Assembly (NCBI RefSeq): GCF_001279525.1
Contig: NZ_LGDY01000091.1
Coordinates: 62,001 to 126,000, forward strand
Length of the DNA stretch: 64,000 bases
Direction of reading: 5' to 3'
DNA from: Nocardia sp. NRRL S-836
GTDB lineage: Bacteria; Actinomycetota; Actinomycetes; Mycobacteriales; Pseudonocardiaceae
Made by a program: the position numbers and the translations under genes
In this document: positions 16,411-25,538 of the stretch, piece after piece
Numbering within the stretch: position 1 is the stretch's first letter
How the letters are laid out: every line of letters starts with the position of its first letter
Notes under the pieces: generated by a model
Database searches by the model: none
Told to the model about the DNA's origin: nothing
The model's input: only the letters and a program-made list of their open reading frames with translations

Positions 16411-17067
16411 CCCTGCGGATCTTTTGCATGATCGTGTGCAGATGATGGTGTGTGGTCGGACGTGGTGAGCTGACGGACAAGGCCTGGGCAAAGATCGCGC
16501 CGTTGCTGCCCGCGCAGAGGAGGACAACGTCGCGTTCGTGGTCAGCGTCGACTCCACCAGCGTCCGGGCCCACCAGCACGCCGCGGGCGCCCGGAAAAAG
16601 GCGGCTGCGCGGACTGGATCGAAGACCTCGCCATCGACGGCGAATGCCTCGGACGATCCCGCGGAGGCCTGACCACCAAGCTCCACCTGGCCGTCAACAC
16701 CGCCGGCCTGCCGCTCGCGGTGATCCTCACCCCCGGCCAGGCCGGCGACAACCCGCAACTGCTGCCACTACTCGACGACATCCGCGACATCGACGTGGAC
16801 CGGCGGCGAGTGCGGGTCGGGCGGTGATCGCCGACAAGGCCTACACCCACCCGAGCACCCGCACCGCGTTACGACAGCGGCGGATCAAAGCCACCATCCC
16901 CGAACGCGTCGACCAGATCGCCCGCCGCAAAACCAAGGGCTCGGCCGGTGGCAGGCCACCGGCTTTCGACCCGGATCTTCACAAGATGCGCAACGTGGTC
17001 GAGCGCTGCTGAGCCGAGATCATCTTGGCCTGCATCGCCCATCACCTCTGGTGAAGATCCACAGGGC
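16410..17067 (+). mobile_element. Decayed IS5-family element with 3-bp target duplication
   Basis: Terminal inverted repeats GCCCTGCGGATCTT (16410-16423) and its near complement AAGATCCACAGGGC (17054-17067) differ at one position. CTA flanks both ends (16407-16409 and 17068-17070). At 658 bp it is shorter than a complete element of this group, and its transposase is frameshifted and internally deleted, so it is immobile by itself. Before insertion the target was CTAG, the shared stop codons of two convergent genes. Confidence 0.85.
16452..17012 (+). pseudogene. IS5-family transposase pseudogene
   Basis: Pieces of one DDE transposase occur in three frames: the N-terminal GELTDKAWAKIAPLLPAQRR, then VVSVDSTSVRAHQHAAGA (first catalytic Asp), then EDLAIDGECLGRSRGGLTTK with a long LHLAVNTAGLPLAVIL run, then back in the first frame VIADKAYTHPSTRTALRQRR and the C-terminal NVVERC. 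About 80 residues are missing between the first two pieces, and the end is truncated before the usual FNRLKQWRG segment. Confidence 0.85.
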
Positions 17068-17373
17068 CTAGCCCTGCACGCCGAGACCGCCGACGACCTC
17101 GACGTTCTGGCCGGTGAACTCACCGGTGAGCATCGGCATGGCCTCGGCGATCGCGGCCTTCGTCTCCGGGAGCTGCAACGAGTCGGCGTGGTGCCGGGCG
17201 GACTCCCAGATCTCGCTGACCCAGATCTTGTCCTCGTCCTCCGGGTCCAGGCCGACCGCGTACAGCCGGCAGCCGGCCGCGCTCAACCCCTCCTGACCGC
17301 GGGTCAGGATCGCCACCACCTCGTCGCGGTGGCCGGGCTTGGTCCTCATTGACGCGATGTAGCCGAAAGCCAT
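17068..17373 (-). CDS. Antibiotic biosynthesis monooxygenase (ABM) domain protein
   Basis: 101 residues of the dimeric ferredoxin-like fold: MAFGYIASMRTKPGHRDEVV at the start, then IWVSEIWESARHHADSLQLP. Such proteins act as cofactor-free quinol monooxygenases, haem-degrading enzymes or simple stress proteins. Its stop codon overlaps the right copy of the IS target site. It follows the methyltransferase gene by 9 bp on the same strand and is probably co-transcribed with it. Confidence 0.82.
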   Translation of the reverse strand: MAFGYIASMRTKPGHRDEVVAILTRGQEGLSAAGCRLYAVGLDPEDEDKIWVSEIWESARHHADSLQLPETKAAIAEAMPMLTGEFTGQNVEVVGGLGVQG

Positions 17374-17382
17374 GCGGTGATC

Positions 17383-18078
17383 CTATTTCCGCTCGGCGAC
17401 GAACACGAACTCGAGCCCCGGACGATCGGGTGCGTCCCGCACGTCCACCACCCGGAAACCGCACGCCACCAGGCTGTCCACGACCTCGTCGGACGACCGG
17501 AACCGCAGCGTCGAGTCCGAGGCGAGCTCCGATCCGTCGGGGAACCGGTAGGTGTGCCGGAACGACACGAACGGCAGGCTCACGTCGAGCACCTCCAGCC
17601 GTTCGGTCACACCGCCGACCGCGCGCTCGGGCCGCGCCGCCCACGTCACCCAGGCCTCCCGCTCCGGCCGCCGCGTCTCGAACACCAGGTGCCCGCCGGG
17701 CCGCAGCGCCGCGTGGACGCCCCGCAGCGTCGCCTCCCAGTCGTCGCCGAGGAACACCTGCGCCACGTTCCCGGTCATCACGGCGAGGTCCACCCGCAAC
17801 GGCGGCAGGGTCGTCGCGTCGCCGTGGACCCACGTGACGAGCGACGACTTGGCCCGTGCGAGCTCCAGTGAGGCGAGCGCCGGGTCGACACCGACGACCG
17901 TGCGGCCGCGCTCGGCCAGCGACACCGCCAGGCACCCGGTGCCGCAGCCGACGTCGAGCACGGACCGAGCCCCGAGCTCGTCCGCGATCCCCAGGTACAG
18001 CTCCAGGTCGTCGCGTGGCCCGTCGAACGCGTCGTAGAGCGCGGCCAGGCGCGGGTCGGAGAAGATCGGGTCAGCCAT
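17383..18078 (-). CDS. Class I SAM-dependent methyltransferase
   Basis: 231 residues. SVLDVGCGTGCLAVSLAERG is motif I (SAM-binding), VVGVDPALASLELAR motif II, and DLAVMTGNVAQVFL motif IV. The C-terminal half contains antiparallel strands with FRHTYRFPDGSELASDSTLR as in small-molecule methyltransferases. The acceptor is not predictable. Its start overlaps the upstream gene by 8 bp, so it belongs to the run of minus-strand genes from 21.4 kb down to 17.1 kb. Confidence 0.87.
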   Translation of the reverse strand: MADPIFSDPRLAALYDAFDGPRDDLELYLGIADELGARSVLDVGCGTGCLAVSLAERGRTVVGVDPALASLELARAKSSLVTWVHGDATTLPPLRVDLAVMTGNVAQVFLGDDWEATLRGVHAALRPGGHLVFETRRPEREAWVTWAARPERAVGGVTERLEVLDVSLPFVSFRHTYRFPDGSELASDSTLRFRSSDEVVDSLVACGFRVVDVRDAPDRPGLEFVFVAERK

Positions 18079-18742
18079 GCCACATCTCTTTTCCGGCGAC
18101 GAACGGTCGCAACAGGTCGATCACCTCGTGGTCCGGTCGTCCGTTCAGCTCTTCCTCCGCCACCCGCCGGGCGATCCCGGCGAGGAAGTCCGCGACCTGC
18201 ACCCGTGCGTCGTGCTGCGAGTCGACCAGGGTCAGGCTCTCCAGCCGCGGCGCCAGCTGCTTGAGCTGCCTGATCCGCCCGTCGGTCAGCGACAGCTGCC
18301 GGTCGTGCACGATCGACACGCGGCCGTGCCACTGGGCCACGGCCCGCAGGATCGCCGGGAACAACGGGTCCAGCGCCCCGCGCGGCCCACGGGCGCGCAG
18401 CAGGTCGTTGTACAGCTCCAGCGGACCGGTGACCGCGCCGAACTCCGCGCGCACGCGCGAGGCCAGGAACTTCCGCTTGTCCACGAGCTGCACCCGCGCC
18501 TTGCCCTCCAGGGGGCCCGACGGTCCGAGGAACCACAGCAGCACCCACCGGTTCTTCTGCCGCAGCAGGTGGTTCGCCTTGTACTCCACCGCCGGCGACC
18601 TGATCATCGACCGCAGCTCGGCCACGCACGCGTCGGCTTCGTCGTGGGACATCCGCACACCCGCGTGCGCGAAGACCGCGGTGACACCGCCGACGAGCTT
18701 CTCGCCCTCGGACCCCGACTCGTCGCACGCGATCTCCGTCAT
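18071..18742 (-). CDS. DUF3800-like protein
   Basis: 223 residues with the acidic hallmarks of DUF3800: an N-terminal ACDESGSEG, a central SIVHDRQ strand, and the C-terminal DARVQVADFLAGIARRVAEE. The family has an RNase-H-like arrangement of acidic residues and is often found with mobile or defence genes, but no activity is established. It sits 4 bp after the VWA/metallopeptidase-like gene and overlaps the methyltransferase gene by 8 bp. Confidence 0.72.
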   Translation of the reverse strand: MTEIACDESGSEGEKLVGGVTAVFAHAGVRMSHDEADACVAELRSMIRSPAVEYKANHLLRQKNRWVLLWFLGPSGPLEGKARVQLVDKRKFLASRVRAEFGAVTGPLELYNDLLRARGPRGALDPLFPAILRAVAQWHGRVSIVHDRQLSLTDGRIRQLKQLAPRLESLTLVDSQHDARVQVADFLAGIARRVAEEELNGRPDHEVIDLLRPFVAGKEMWHG

Positions 18743-18746
18743 GCCG

Positions 18747-20357
18747 TCACGACATCCGGAACACGGGGCCGCGGGCGCGGAACGGCAGGAAAGCCCCCGC
18801 GGGGATGAGGAACGCGTGCTCGCGCCGGATCCGCAGCACGTCGCAGTATCCGTCGGTGATCACCAGGACCGGCCCGGCTGCGGGGAAGTCGGCGGCCCGT
18901 TCGAGCAGGTCGACGCCGGGCTGCAGCACCGTGCCGCCGCGCCCGCGCACCCGCACCCGGCCCGCGATGTCCTCCACGGGCAGGTATCCGGCGTCATAGG
19001 CCATCGCGTCGCAGAAAACCACGCGCGCGGCGGGCACGTCACGTGCGGCGGCGTAGGAGGCGATGGCGCCCAGCGCCTTGCCCAGCAGCTTCGGGTCCAT
19101 CGAACCGGACGTGTCGAGCACGACGCCGAACGTCGGCCGCGACTCCAGCGCCTCCGGTCGCACCCAGCCGGGCCGTGGGATGTCCGGAGTGGACGCCTGT
19201 CGGCGCGAGGCCCGCGCGTAGGTGCGCCGTTTCTCCGCGCTCGGAACGAACTCCTCGAACCACCGGGCCAACTGCGCGTCCCACGACAGCGGCGGGTGCT
19301 CCAGCGCCCTGATCTCCTCGACCAGCCCGGACGGCAGCAGCCCGCGGGCCGGGGTGTGGTAGCTCAGCCCGGTCAGCAGCGCGCGCCGGTAGAACTCGTC
19401 CAGGTCGGTGATGTCGGCCGGTCCGCGCAGTGGTTCGCCGAGCAGGTCACCCTGCTTGCCCCGCAACGTGAGCAGCCTGCGGTACCGGCGCAGGTCGACC
19501 GCGATCCGGTCGTACACCGACTCCGCCGACAGCCCCGCCAGCGCCGGGTCGTGCAGCACGCCCTCCGGCGCAGACCCGACGCCCATCTCGACCAGCCACC
19601 CGTTGACCACGAAGTCCGCGGCCACGTTCCACAGGTAGGGGTCCCGGCCGCCAACCCGGTCGCAGTGCCGCAGCGCCGCGTGCAGCATCTCGTGCGCCAG
19701 CACGAACCGCCACTCCTCGCGCGACAGCCCGGCCAGCGGGTTGACGTAGATCTCCGCCGACGCCGTGGACACCGCCGCGACCGAGATGTCCCAGCCGCGC
19801 GCCAGCTCCGCGTCGGCCACGACGGTCATCGCCGTGGCCAGCGCGCCCAGCAGCGGGTAGTGCGACACGAACCAGCTCAGTGCCAGATCCCACTCGGTCT
19901 TGAGCGGCCGCTGGTCCGACAGCGACGACCGCGCCCCGCCGGCCACGTCGATCGCGGCCACGGCGGCGTTGGACAGCCCGGCCGCGAACCTCGTCGCCCA
20001 CCGCTGCGGATCCTTCGCCTCACCGCCGCGCACGCACGTGCCCGCCGCCCAAGACTCCGGCCGCGCGCCGAGCCGGAGCGCGGACTGGAAGTCGAGCACC
20101 TCGGTGCAGTCGGCGCTGCCGAAACCCAGGTGCAGCAGGCAGTGCGCGAGCACCCACACCCACTCGTCCTCGCTGGCCCTGCGCGTGGGGTGCGCGCGCA
20201 GGTCGCCGTCGAGCGTGACGTCGGCCCACCCGTGCTCCGAGCCGCGGCGCACCCAGACGCGCAGCGCGGCGAACAGCGGGTGCGAGCCGATCCGCCGGTC
20301 CGCCGCCGTGAACGCCGCCGCCCCGGGGTCGTTCTTCTTGCGCTGCCGCGAGGTCAT
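18747..20357 (-). CDS. DUF2201 metallopeptidase-like / VWA-like protein
   Basis: 536 residues. Around residue 221 is VLAHEMLHAALRHCDRVGG, a HExxH-like zinc site (HEMLH plus a downstream His), part of the putative metallopeptidase domain of DUF2201. The C-terminal third from GVVLDTSGSMDPKLLGKA has the metal-ion adhesion site DxSGS of a von Willebrand A-like domain, followed by RGRGGTVLQPGVD. Such proteins are encoded with MoxR-type ATPases, as here with the gene 13 bp upstream, and are thought to form a chaperone or metal-insertion pair. The substrate protein is unknown. Confidence 0.8.
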   Translation of the reverse strand: MTSRQRKKNDPGAAAFTAADRRIGSHPLFAALRVWVRRGSEHGWADVTLDGDLRAHPTRRASEDEWVWVLAHCLLHLGFGSADCTEVLDFQSALRLGARPESWAAGTCVRGGEAKDPQRWATRFAAGLSNAAVAAIDVAGGARSSLSDQRPLKTEWDLALSWFVSHYPLLGALATAMTVVADAELARGWDISVAAVSTASAEIYVNPLAGLSREEWRFVLAHEMLHAALRHCDRVGGRDPYLWNVAADFVVNGWLVEMGVGSAPEGVLHDPALAGLSAESVYDRIAVDLRRYRRLLTLRGKQGDLLGEPLRGPADITDLDEFYRRALLTGLSYHTPARGLLPSGLVEEIRALEHPPLSWDAQLARWFEEFVPSAEKRRTYARASRRQASTPDIPRPGWVRPEALESRPTFGVVLDTSGSMDPKLLGKALGAIASYAAARDVPAARVVFCDAMAYDAGYLPVEDIAGRVRVRGRGGTVLQPGVDLLERAADFPAAGPVLVITDGYCDVLRIRREHAFLIPAGAFLPFRARGPVFRMS

Positions 20358-20370
20358 CGCAGGGGACCGG

Positions 20371-21432
20371 TCATGCCCGTGCCGCGACCAGCCGGGGCAG
20401 GTCGCGGGTCACCTCGACGAGGAACCACGCGGGCAGCACCGGGTTGCCGTCGTCGTCGGCCGCGATCACCATCTGCGCGATCTCCAGCGACAGCTCGGCG
20501 AGCTCCAGCAGCAGCGCCTTGCCGCGGTGCGCGAGCTGCTTGCCCGCGGCCGGCGCGTGCGCCTTGTCGTGCGGCAGCTCCTTCACCAGCCGGGCGCGGA
20601 ACGCCTCGGCCAGGAAGTAGAGCAGGTCGCGGTCCTGCGGGGCGCTCGGCCAGCGCACGTCACCGCGCAGCACGGCCTCCAGCCCGTACGCGTGCCGCAC
20701 GGTCTTGACGTACGCCTTGAACATCGACGCGTGGTTCGCGCTGACCGTGCCGAACGCCAGCACGCCGATGATCTCCTCGGAGACGTCGTCGCCGAACGAG
20801 TGCAGGGCGTCGGAGAGCATGTGCCAGCCGCGCGGCGTGGAGAACGTCTCCTCGACCTTCGGCGCCGCGCTCCACAGGTGGTCGGGCCGCTGGACGAGGT
20901 AGTCGAGCACCCACGGGTGGATGCCGTTCTCCCGCGCCCACACCAGCCAGTCCCTCGCGGACGCGCTGAGGTGCACGTGGACCATGCGGTTCACGAGCGC
21001 GGACGCCATCGGCCGCGCCAGGGCGTTGTCGACGGCCCGGTTGCCGGCGCCGATCACGATCGAGCCCTTCGGCAGCTCGTAGGAACCGATGCGGCGGTCG
21101 AGGATCAGCGAGTAGAAGGCCTTCTGCACCTCGGGGCTGCTCGCGTTGAGCTCGTCGAGGAACAGGCAGTACGGGTCCTGGCGCGCGATCGACTCCGGCG
21201 GCGCGAACCGGGACCGGCCGCCGACCAGCTCCGGCACGCCGATGAGGTCCTCGGGGGCCAGCTGCGTGCCCAGCAACGTCACGCACTCCAGGCCCAGCTC
21301 GGCCGCGAAGGCGCGGACGAGCGAGGACTTGCCGATACCCGGTGCTCCCCAGAGGAAGACCGGCCGGACGACGGCGACGTGCAGCAGCACCTCCGGGAGC
21401 TGTGCTGGTGTCACGGTGACTGTGGATCGCAT
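20371..21432 (-). CDS. MoxR-like AAA+ ATPase
   Basis: 353 residues from ATG 21432 (a GTG at 21486 would add 18 residues; neither has a good ribosome binding site). FLWGAPGIGKSSLVRAFAAE is Walker A, YCLFLDELNASSPEVQKAFY Walker B, and GSIVIGAGNRAVDNALARPM sensor 1. The rest is the helical lid. It is the motor partner of the DUF2201/VWA protein encoded next. The first gene of the 21.4-17.1 kb minus-strand run, divergent from the secreted GH5 gene. Confidence 0.87.
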   Translation of the reverse strand: MRSTVTVTPAQLPEVLLHVAVVRPVFLWGAPGIGKSSLVRAFAAELGLECVTLLGTQLAPEDLIGVPELVGGRSRFAPPESIARQDPYCLFLDELNASSPEVQKAFYSLILDRRIGSYELPKGSIVIGAGNRAVDNALARPMASALVNRMVHVHLSASARDWLVWARENGIHPWVLDYLVQRPDHLWSAAPKVEETFSTPRGWHMLSDALHSFGDDVSEEIIGVLAFGTVSANHASMFKAYVKTVRHAYGLEAVLRGDVRWPSAPQDRDLLYFLAEAFRARLVKELPHDKAHAPAAGKQLAHRGKALLLELAELSLEIAQMVIAADDDGNPVLPAWFLVEVTRDLPRLVAARA

Positions 21433-21479
21433 CGGTGGTGAGGATGCCCCATCCGGTTGGTTCCGGTCGCCCGAATTTG

Positions 21480-21582
21480 TTGACACGGGCGGTCGACTGG
21501 TGCTGTGATTCAGGACACAACTGACAAGAAAGCTTCCTAACTAAATCGCCGCCGCGCCCTGCAGTCCCCTCTGCACAGGAGG
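21480..21582 (+). promoter_or_regulatory. Promoter, possible operator and RBS of the GH5 gene
   Basis: A consensus TTGACA at 21480-21485 is followed after 18 bp by TGTGAT (21504-21509). An imperfect palindrome centred on AAGCTT (21527-21538, AGAAAGCTTCCT) lies just downstream, where a repressor would block transcription. AGGAGG at 21577-21582 is 6 nt before the GTG start. Confidence 0.5.
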
Positions 21583-21588
21583 CACCCT

Positions 21589-23277
21589 GTGGCCAGATCC
21601 CTGCTCGTAGTCGTCCCGGCCGCTCTCGCGCTGGCCGTCCCCGCGGTCGCGGTCGCCGCCCCGGTCCAGTACCAGGCGGAGAGCGCGACCATCTCGAACG
21701 GGTTGGTGGAGTCCAACCACGCCGGCTACACCGGCTCCGGCTTCGTCAACTACGACAACGAGGTCGGCAGCTCGGTGGAGTTCACCGTGACCGCGGCCGC
21801 CGCCGGCCCCGCCACGCTGACGTTCCGCTTCGCGAACGGCCAGACCGCCGACCGGCCCATGGACATCTCGGTGAACGGCTCGCCGGTGGCGAACGGGTTC
21901 TCGTTCCCGAGCACCGGTGCGTGGACGTCCTGGGCGACCCGCGGCACCACGGTCACCCTGACCGCGGGCACCAACAAGATCAAGACAGTCGCGACGACGG
22001 CCAACGGCGGCCCGAACCTGGACCGCGTCGACGTCGACGCGCAGTCGGGCACCCCGGACACCGCCGCCCCGACGGTCCCCGGCAACCTGCGCTCCACCGC
22101 CACGACGGCGTCCTCGGTGTCGCTGGCGTGGGACGCGGCCACCGACAACGTGGGCGTGACCGGCTACGTGCTGTCCAGCGGGCAGACCGCGACCGGCACC
22201 ACCCACACCGTGAGCGGCCTGACGCCGGACACCTCGTACACCTTCACCGTGCGGGCACGGGACGCGGCGGGCAACCTGTCCGCCACCTCGAACGCCGTCA
22301 CGGTGCGGACCCAGCCCGGCACCCCCGGCGGGACCCGCCCGGCCGAGATCAACGGCCAGCTGCGGGTGTGCGGCGTGCAGCTGTGCAACCAGTACGGCAA
22401 GCCGATCCAGCTGCGCGGCATGAGCACGCACGGCATCCAGTGGTTCAACGGCTGCAACAAGTCCGCGTGGTGGGACGCGCTCGTCAACGACTGGAACGCG
22501 GACTTCATCCGCGTCGCCATGTACGTCGCCGCGGGTGAGGACGGTTACGAGACGAACCCGCGCTACTTCACCGATCTCATGCACAGCTACATCGAGGAAG
22601 CCACCCGGCGCGGCATCTACGTCCTGATCGACTGGCACCAGCTCGACCCCGGTGACCCGAACGTCTACACCGCGAAGGCGAAGACGTTCTTCCGGGAGAT
22701 CGCCGAGCGCCACAAGGACAAGACGAACCTGATCTACGACATCGCGAACGAGCCGAACAACGTGTCGTGGTCGCGGGTGAAGACCTACGCCGAGGAGATG
22801 ATCCCGGTCATCCGCGCGATCGACCCGGACAGCCTGATCGTCGCGGGCACGCACGCCTGGTCGACGTTCGGCTACTCCGATGGAGAGGACCCCTCGGTCG
22901 TCCTCGACAACCCGGTCAACGCCTCGAACTTCATGTACTCGTTCCACTTCTACGCGAAGGACCACAGGGACGGGCACCTCGCCGCGCTGGACCGCGTGTC
23001 CAGCCGGGTGCCGGTGTTCGTGACCGAGTTCGGCACGCAGGAGGCGAGCGGGGACGGCCCGAACGACTTCACCATGTCGCAGAAGTACGTCGACCTGATG
23101 GCCCGCAAGAAGATTTCCTGGGCCAACTGGAACTTCTCCGACGACTTCAGGTCGGGCGCGGTGTTCAAGACCGGAACCTGTTCCGGCAGCTCCTTCAGCG
23201 GCACCGGTGTGTTGAAGCCGGCCGGTGTCTGGGTGCGCGACCGGGTCCGCACGCCGGACAACTTCCCGACGAGCTGA
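21589..23277 (+). CDS. Secreted GH5 cellulase-like enzyme with CBM and FN3 modules
   Basis: 562 residues in four parts: a Sec signal peptide (about 1-22, ending AVAVAAP), a CBM6/35-type beta-sandwich (25-150, QYQAESATISNG to NLDRVDV), a fibronectin III module (about 160-240) and a GH5 catalytic barrel. LIYDIANEPNNVSW near residue 388 carries the acid/base Glu and VFVTEFGTQEASG near 480 the nucleophile Glu. Members hydrolyse beta-1,4-glucan or mannan outside the cell. The CBM35 position at the N-terminus is common in actinomycetes. Confidence 0.93.
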   Translation: MARSLLVVVPAALALAVPAVAVAAPVQYQAESATISNGLVESNHAGYTGSGFVNYDNEVGSSVEFTVTAAAAGPATLTFRFANGQTADRPMDISVNGSPVANGFSFPSTGAWTSWATRGTTVTLTAGTNKIKTVATTANGGPNLDRVDVDAQSGTPDTAAPTVPGNLRSTATTASSVSLAWDAATDNVGVTGYVLSSGQTATGTTHTVSGLTPDTSYTFTVRARDAAGNLSATSNAVTVRTQPGTPGGTRPAEINGQLRVCGVQLCNQYGKPIQLRGMSTHGIQWFNGCNKSAWWDALVNDWNADFIRVAMYVAAGEDGYETNPRYFTDLMHSYIEEATRRGIYVLIDWHQLDPGDPNVYTAKAKTFFREIAERHKDKTNLIYDIANEPNNVSWSRVKTYAEEMIPVIRAIDPDSLIVAGTHAWSTFGYSDGEDPSVVLDNPVNASNFMYSFHFYAKDHRDGHLAALDRVSSRVPVFVTEFGTQEASGDGPNDFTMSQKYVDLMARKKISWANWNFSDDFRSGAVFKTGTCSGSSFSGTGVLKPAGVWVRDRVRTPDNFPTS

Positions 23278-23295
23278 ACCCGGTGAGGTGAGTGG

Positions 23296-23321
23296 AAGGG
23301 GCGTGGTCGGCCACGCCCCTT
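23296..23321. terminator. Bidirectional terminator between GH5 and ligase genes
   Basis: AAGGGGCGTGG (23296-23306) and CCACGCCCCTT (23311-23321) form an 11-bp perfect stem with a TCGG loop. It lies in the 44-bp gap between two convergent genes. Confidence 0.8.
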
Positions 23322-24803
23322 TCACGGCGTGATGGGCCAGGTGTGCACGGGTTCGTTGGCGTGCATGAGGTCCACATAGGTCCGCAGCATCGTGCGCAGC
23401 GCGTCCGCCCGGTCCAGGTGCGTGTGGTCGTAGTGCCGGTGGAACTCGCGGGCCTGCCAGGTCGCGCCGTTCACGCCGCTCAGGCAGCGCTGCTCGATGA
23501 TGCCCAGCAGCCGGTCGCGCTCCGCCGAGTCGACGCCCCAGCGGATCAGCCCCTCGTGGGCCAGCGGCAGCAGGCGCCGCAGCACCAGCTCCACCACCGG
23601 CACGGTGCCGACGCCGGGCCAGTACATCTGCGCGTCCATGCCGTTGCGGGAGGCGGCGTTGAAGTTCTCCTCCGCGGCCTGGAAGCTCATCTGCGACCAC
23701 AGTGGACGTTCGTCCTCCGCGAGCGCCCTGACGAGCCCGAAGTACAGCGCGGCGTTGGCCAGCGTGTCCACGATCGTCGGCCCCGCGGGCAGCACCCGGT
23801 TCTCCACGCGCAGGTGCGGCCGGTCCCGCACCACGTCGTACACCGGCCGGTTCCACCGGTAGATCGTGCCGTTGTGCAGCTTCAGCTCGCCGAGCGCCGG
23901 CGTGTCACCCTTGTCGAGCACCGCCAGCGGGTCCTCGTCGTCGCAGATCGGCAGCAACGCGGGGAAGTAGCGGACGTTCTCCTCGAACAGGTCGAAGATC
24001 GAGTTGATCCACCGCTCCCCGAACCACACCCGCGGCCGCACGCCCTGCGCCTTGAGCTCGTCCCCGCGGGTGTCGGTGGCCTGCTGGAACAACGCGATCC
24101 GCGTCTCCCGCCACAGCTCCTTGCCCAGGAAGAACGGCGAGTTCGCCCCGACCGCCACCTGCACGCCCGCGATGGCCTGCGCCGCGTTCCAGTAGGCCGG
24201 GAACTGCTCGGGGCTCACCTGCAGGTGCAGCTGCGTGCTCGTGCACGCCGCCTCCGGCACGATCGAGCTCGCCGTCAGGTGCAGCCGCTCCACCCCGTCG
24301 ATCGAGATCTGCAGGTCCTCACCCCGCGCCGCCAGCACCTGCTCGTTGAGCAGCGCGTACCGCGGGTTGCCCGACAGCAGGTCCGGCGCGATGTGCCTGG
24401 ACCGCAGCGTCGGCAGGATGCCGTTGATGACCATGTGCGCGCCGACCTCGCGCGCCTTCTGCTCCGCGGAGTTCAGGCTGCGCCGCACGGTCTCCTCGAA
24501 CGAGGTGATCCCGCCCCCGGCCAGCCGCCGCGGCGCCACGTTGATCTCGATGTTCCACTGCCCGAGCTCGGTCACGAAGTCCGGGTCGTCGATGACGTCC
24601 AGCGCCTCGTGGTTCTTCATCGCCGGATCACCCTGCTCGTCGATCAGGTTGATCTCGATCTCCAGGCCGGTCATCGGCCTCTCGAAGTCGAACCGCGCCT
24701 CGCGCAACATCCGTGCGAACACGTCGAGGCAGCGCCGCACCTTGGTCCGGTACCGCGTGCGGTCCTCACGCGTGAACTCGTGCTTCGCGACGTCCTCGCC
24801 CAT
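23322..24803 (-). CDS. Glutamate-cysteine-ligase-like (GCS2-type) enzyme
   Basis: 493 residues. GLEIEINLIDEQGDPAM, ELGQWNIEINVAPRRL and TSTQLHLQVSPEQFPAYWNA are the metal- and glutamate-binding blocks of the GCS2 fold, which makes gamma-glutamyl amides. The actinobacterial members of this length are annotated as glutamate-cysteine ligase; mycothiol producers do not need glutathione, so ergothioneine precursors or another amine are alternatives. Start ATG 24803 is chosen over 24839 because GGGAGG lies 6 nt upstream. Confidence 0.82.
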   Translation of the reverse strand: MGEDVAKHEFTREDRTRYRTKVRRCLDVFARMLREARFDFERPMTGLEIEINLIDEQGDPAMKNHEALDVIDDPDFVTELGQWNIEINVAPRRLAGGGITSFEETVRRSLNSAEQKAREVGAHMVINGILPTLRSRHIAPDLLSGNPRYALLNEQVLAARGEDLQISIDGVERLHLTASSIVPEAACTSTQLHLQVSPEQFPAYWNAAQAIAGVQVAVGANSPFFLGKELWRETRIALFQQATDTRGDELKAQGVRPRVWFGERWINSIFDLFEENVRYFPALLPICDDEDPLAVLDKGDTPALGELKLHNGTIYRWNRPVYDVVRDRPHLRVENRVLPAGPTIVDTLANAALYFGLVRALAEDERPLWSQMSFQAAEENFNAASRNGMDAQMYWPGVGTVPVVELVLRRLLPLAHEGLIRWGVDSAERDRLLGIIEQRCLSGVNGATWQAREFHRHYDHTHLDRADALRTMLRTYVDLMHANEPVHTWPITP

Positions 24804-24991
24804 GGTGGCCTCCCTGCGGTCGAGGGAACACCTCACCACTCTGCACCATGGTTGATCAATCCGACACCCGTGGGAGCTGTTCGGTGCCGGCCGGGACGCC
24901 GAACGGCGGGCCGCCCTGGGCGACGACCCGCCGTCCCGCTCCGGCTCAGAACTTCCACAAGCCGGACGTCAGCGATCCCGCCGTCGGGAGA

Positions 24992-25486
24992 TCAGGCCGC
25001 GGCCAGGGTGCTCCACCGCGTGGCCGACGCGCAGGCGGCCGGACCGACGGCCTCGCCGTTGCCGCCGTTGTTGTGGGCGCAGATGCCGTAGTTCACGTTC
25101 TTGATGTACTTCGGCGACCCGGACGTGGTGGTCCAGTTGGTCCTGGTGTCGGAACACGCGCCCAGGGTGAGCACGGCGCTGCCGGTCGACGCCAGGCAGC
25201 GGCCGGTCGCGACGTTCTTGAACTTGCCCAGGGTGGAGTTGTCCCACTGCTGGTTGCGGTTTCCCGACTCGCAGACGCGGGTGTACACGGCGCCCGCGGC
25301 GTTGGAGTCCAGACACGTGCGCGCACTCGCGTGCTTGATGTTGAGGTACGTGACCGCGGCCGTGACCTCGCCCGCCCCGGTGTTCGCCGTCGCCGCACCG
25401 GACACGCCGCCGAGCAGCATGGCGGCGGTGGCCGCGACCACCGCTCCGGCGCCGGTGATCCGTCGGACGATTCCCCTGATTTCCAT
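24992..25486 (-). CDS. Secreted single-domain ricin-type lectin
   Basis: 164 residues: a signal peptide with a twin-Arg-free hydrophobic core (about residues 12-34, ending in SGAATA) and one beta-trefoil of about 125 residues. The three repeats show the QxW-like positions NRNQQWDNS and RTNWTTT, and six Cys suggest disulfides. Such domains bind galactose- or xylose-containing glycans. No catalytic domain is attached, so this is a free extracellular lectin. ATG 25486 is preceded by GAGGGG with 7-nt spacing. It is divergent from the SARP gene and carries the clearest SARP-type boxes in the window. Confidence 0.85.
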   Translation of the reverse strand: MEIRGIVRRITGAGAVVAATAAMLLGGVSGAATANTGAGEVTAAVTYLNIKHASARTCLDSNAAGAVYTRVCESGNRNQQWDNSTLGKFKNVATGRCLASTGSAVLTLGACSDTRTNWTTTSGSPKYIKNVNYGICAHNNGGNGEAVGPAACASATRWSTLAAA

Positions 25487-25538
25487 TTCGGTTCCCCTCG
25501 TGGTGCTGATCACGGATGCATTTCCGCGACCGGGGAGA

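Noticed and set aside
23292..25091. A 599-codon plus-strand frame opposite the glutamate-cysteine-ligase-like gene
   Set aside because: The sequence is low-complexity, rich in Arg/His/Pro, lacks any motif and mirrors the codon bias of the real minus-strand gene.
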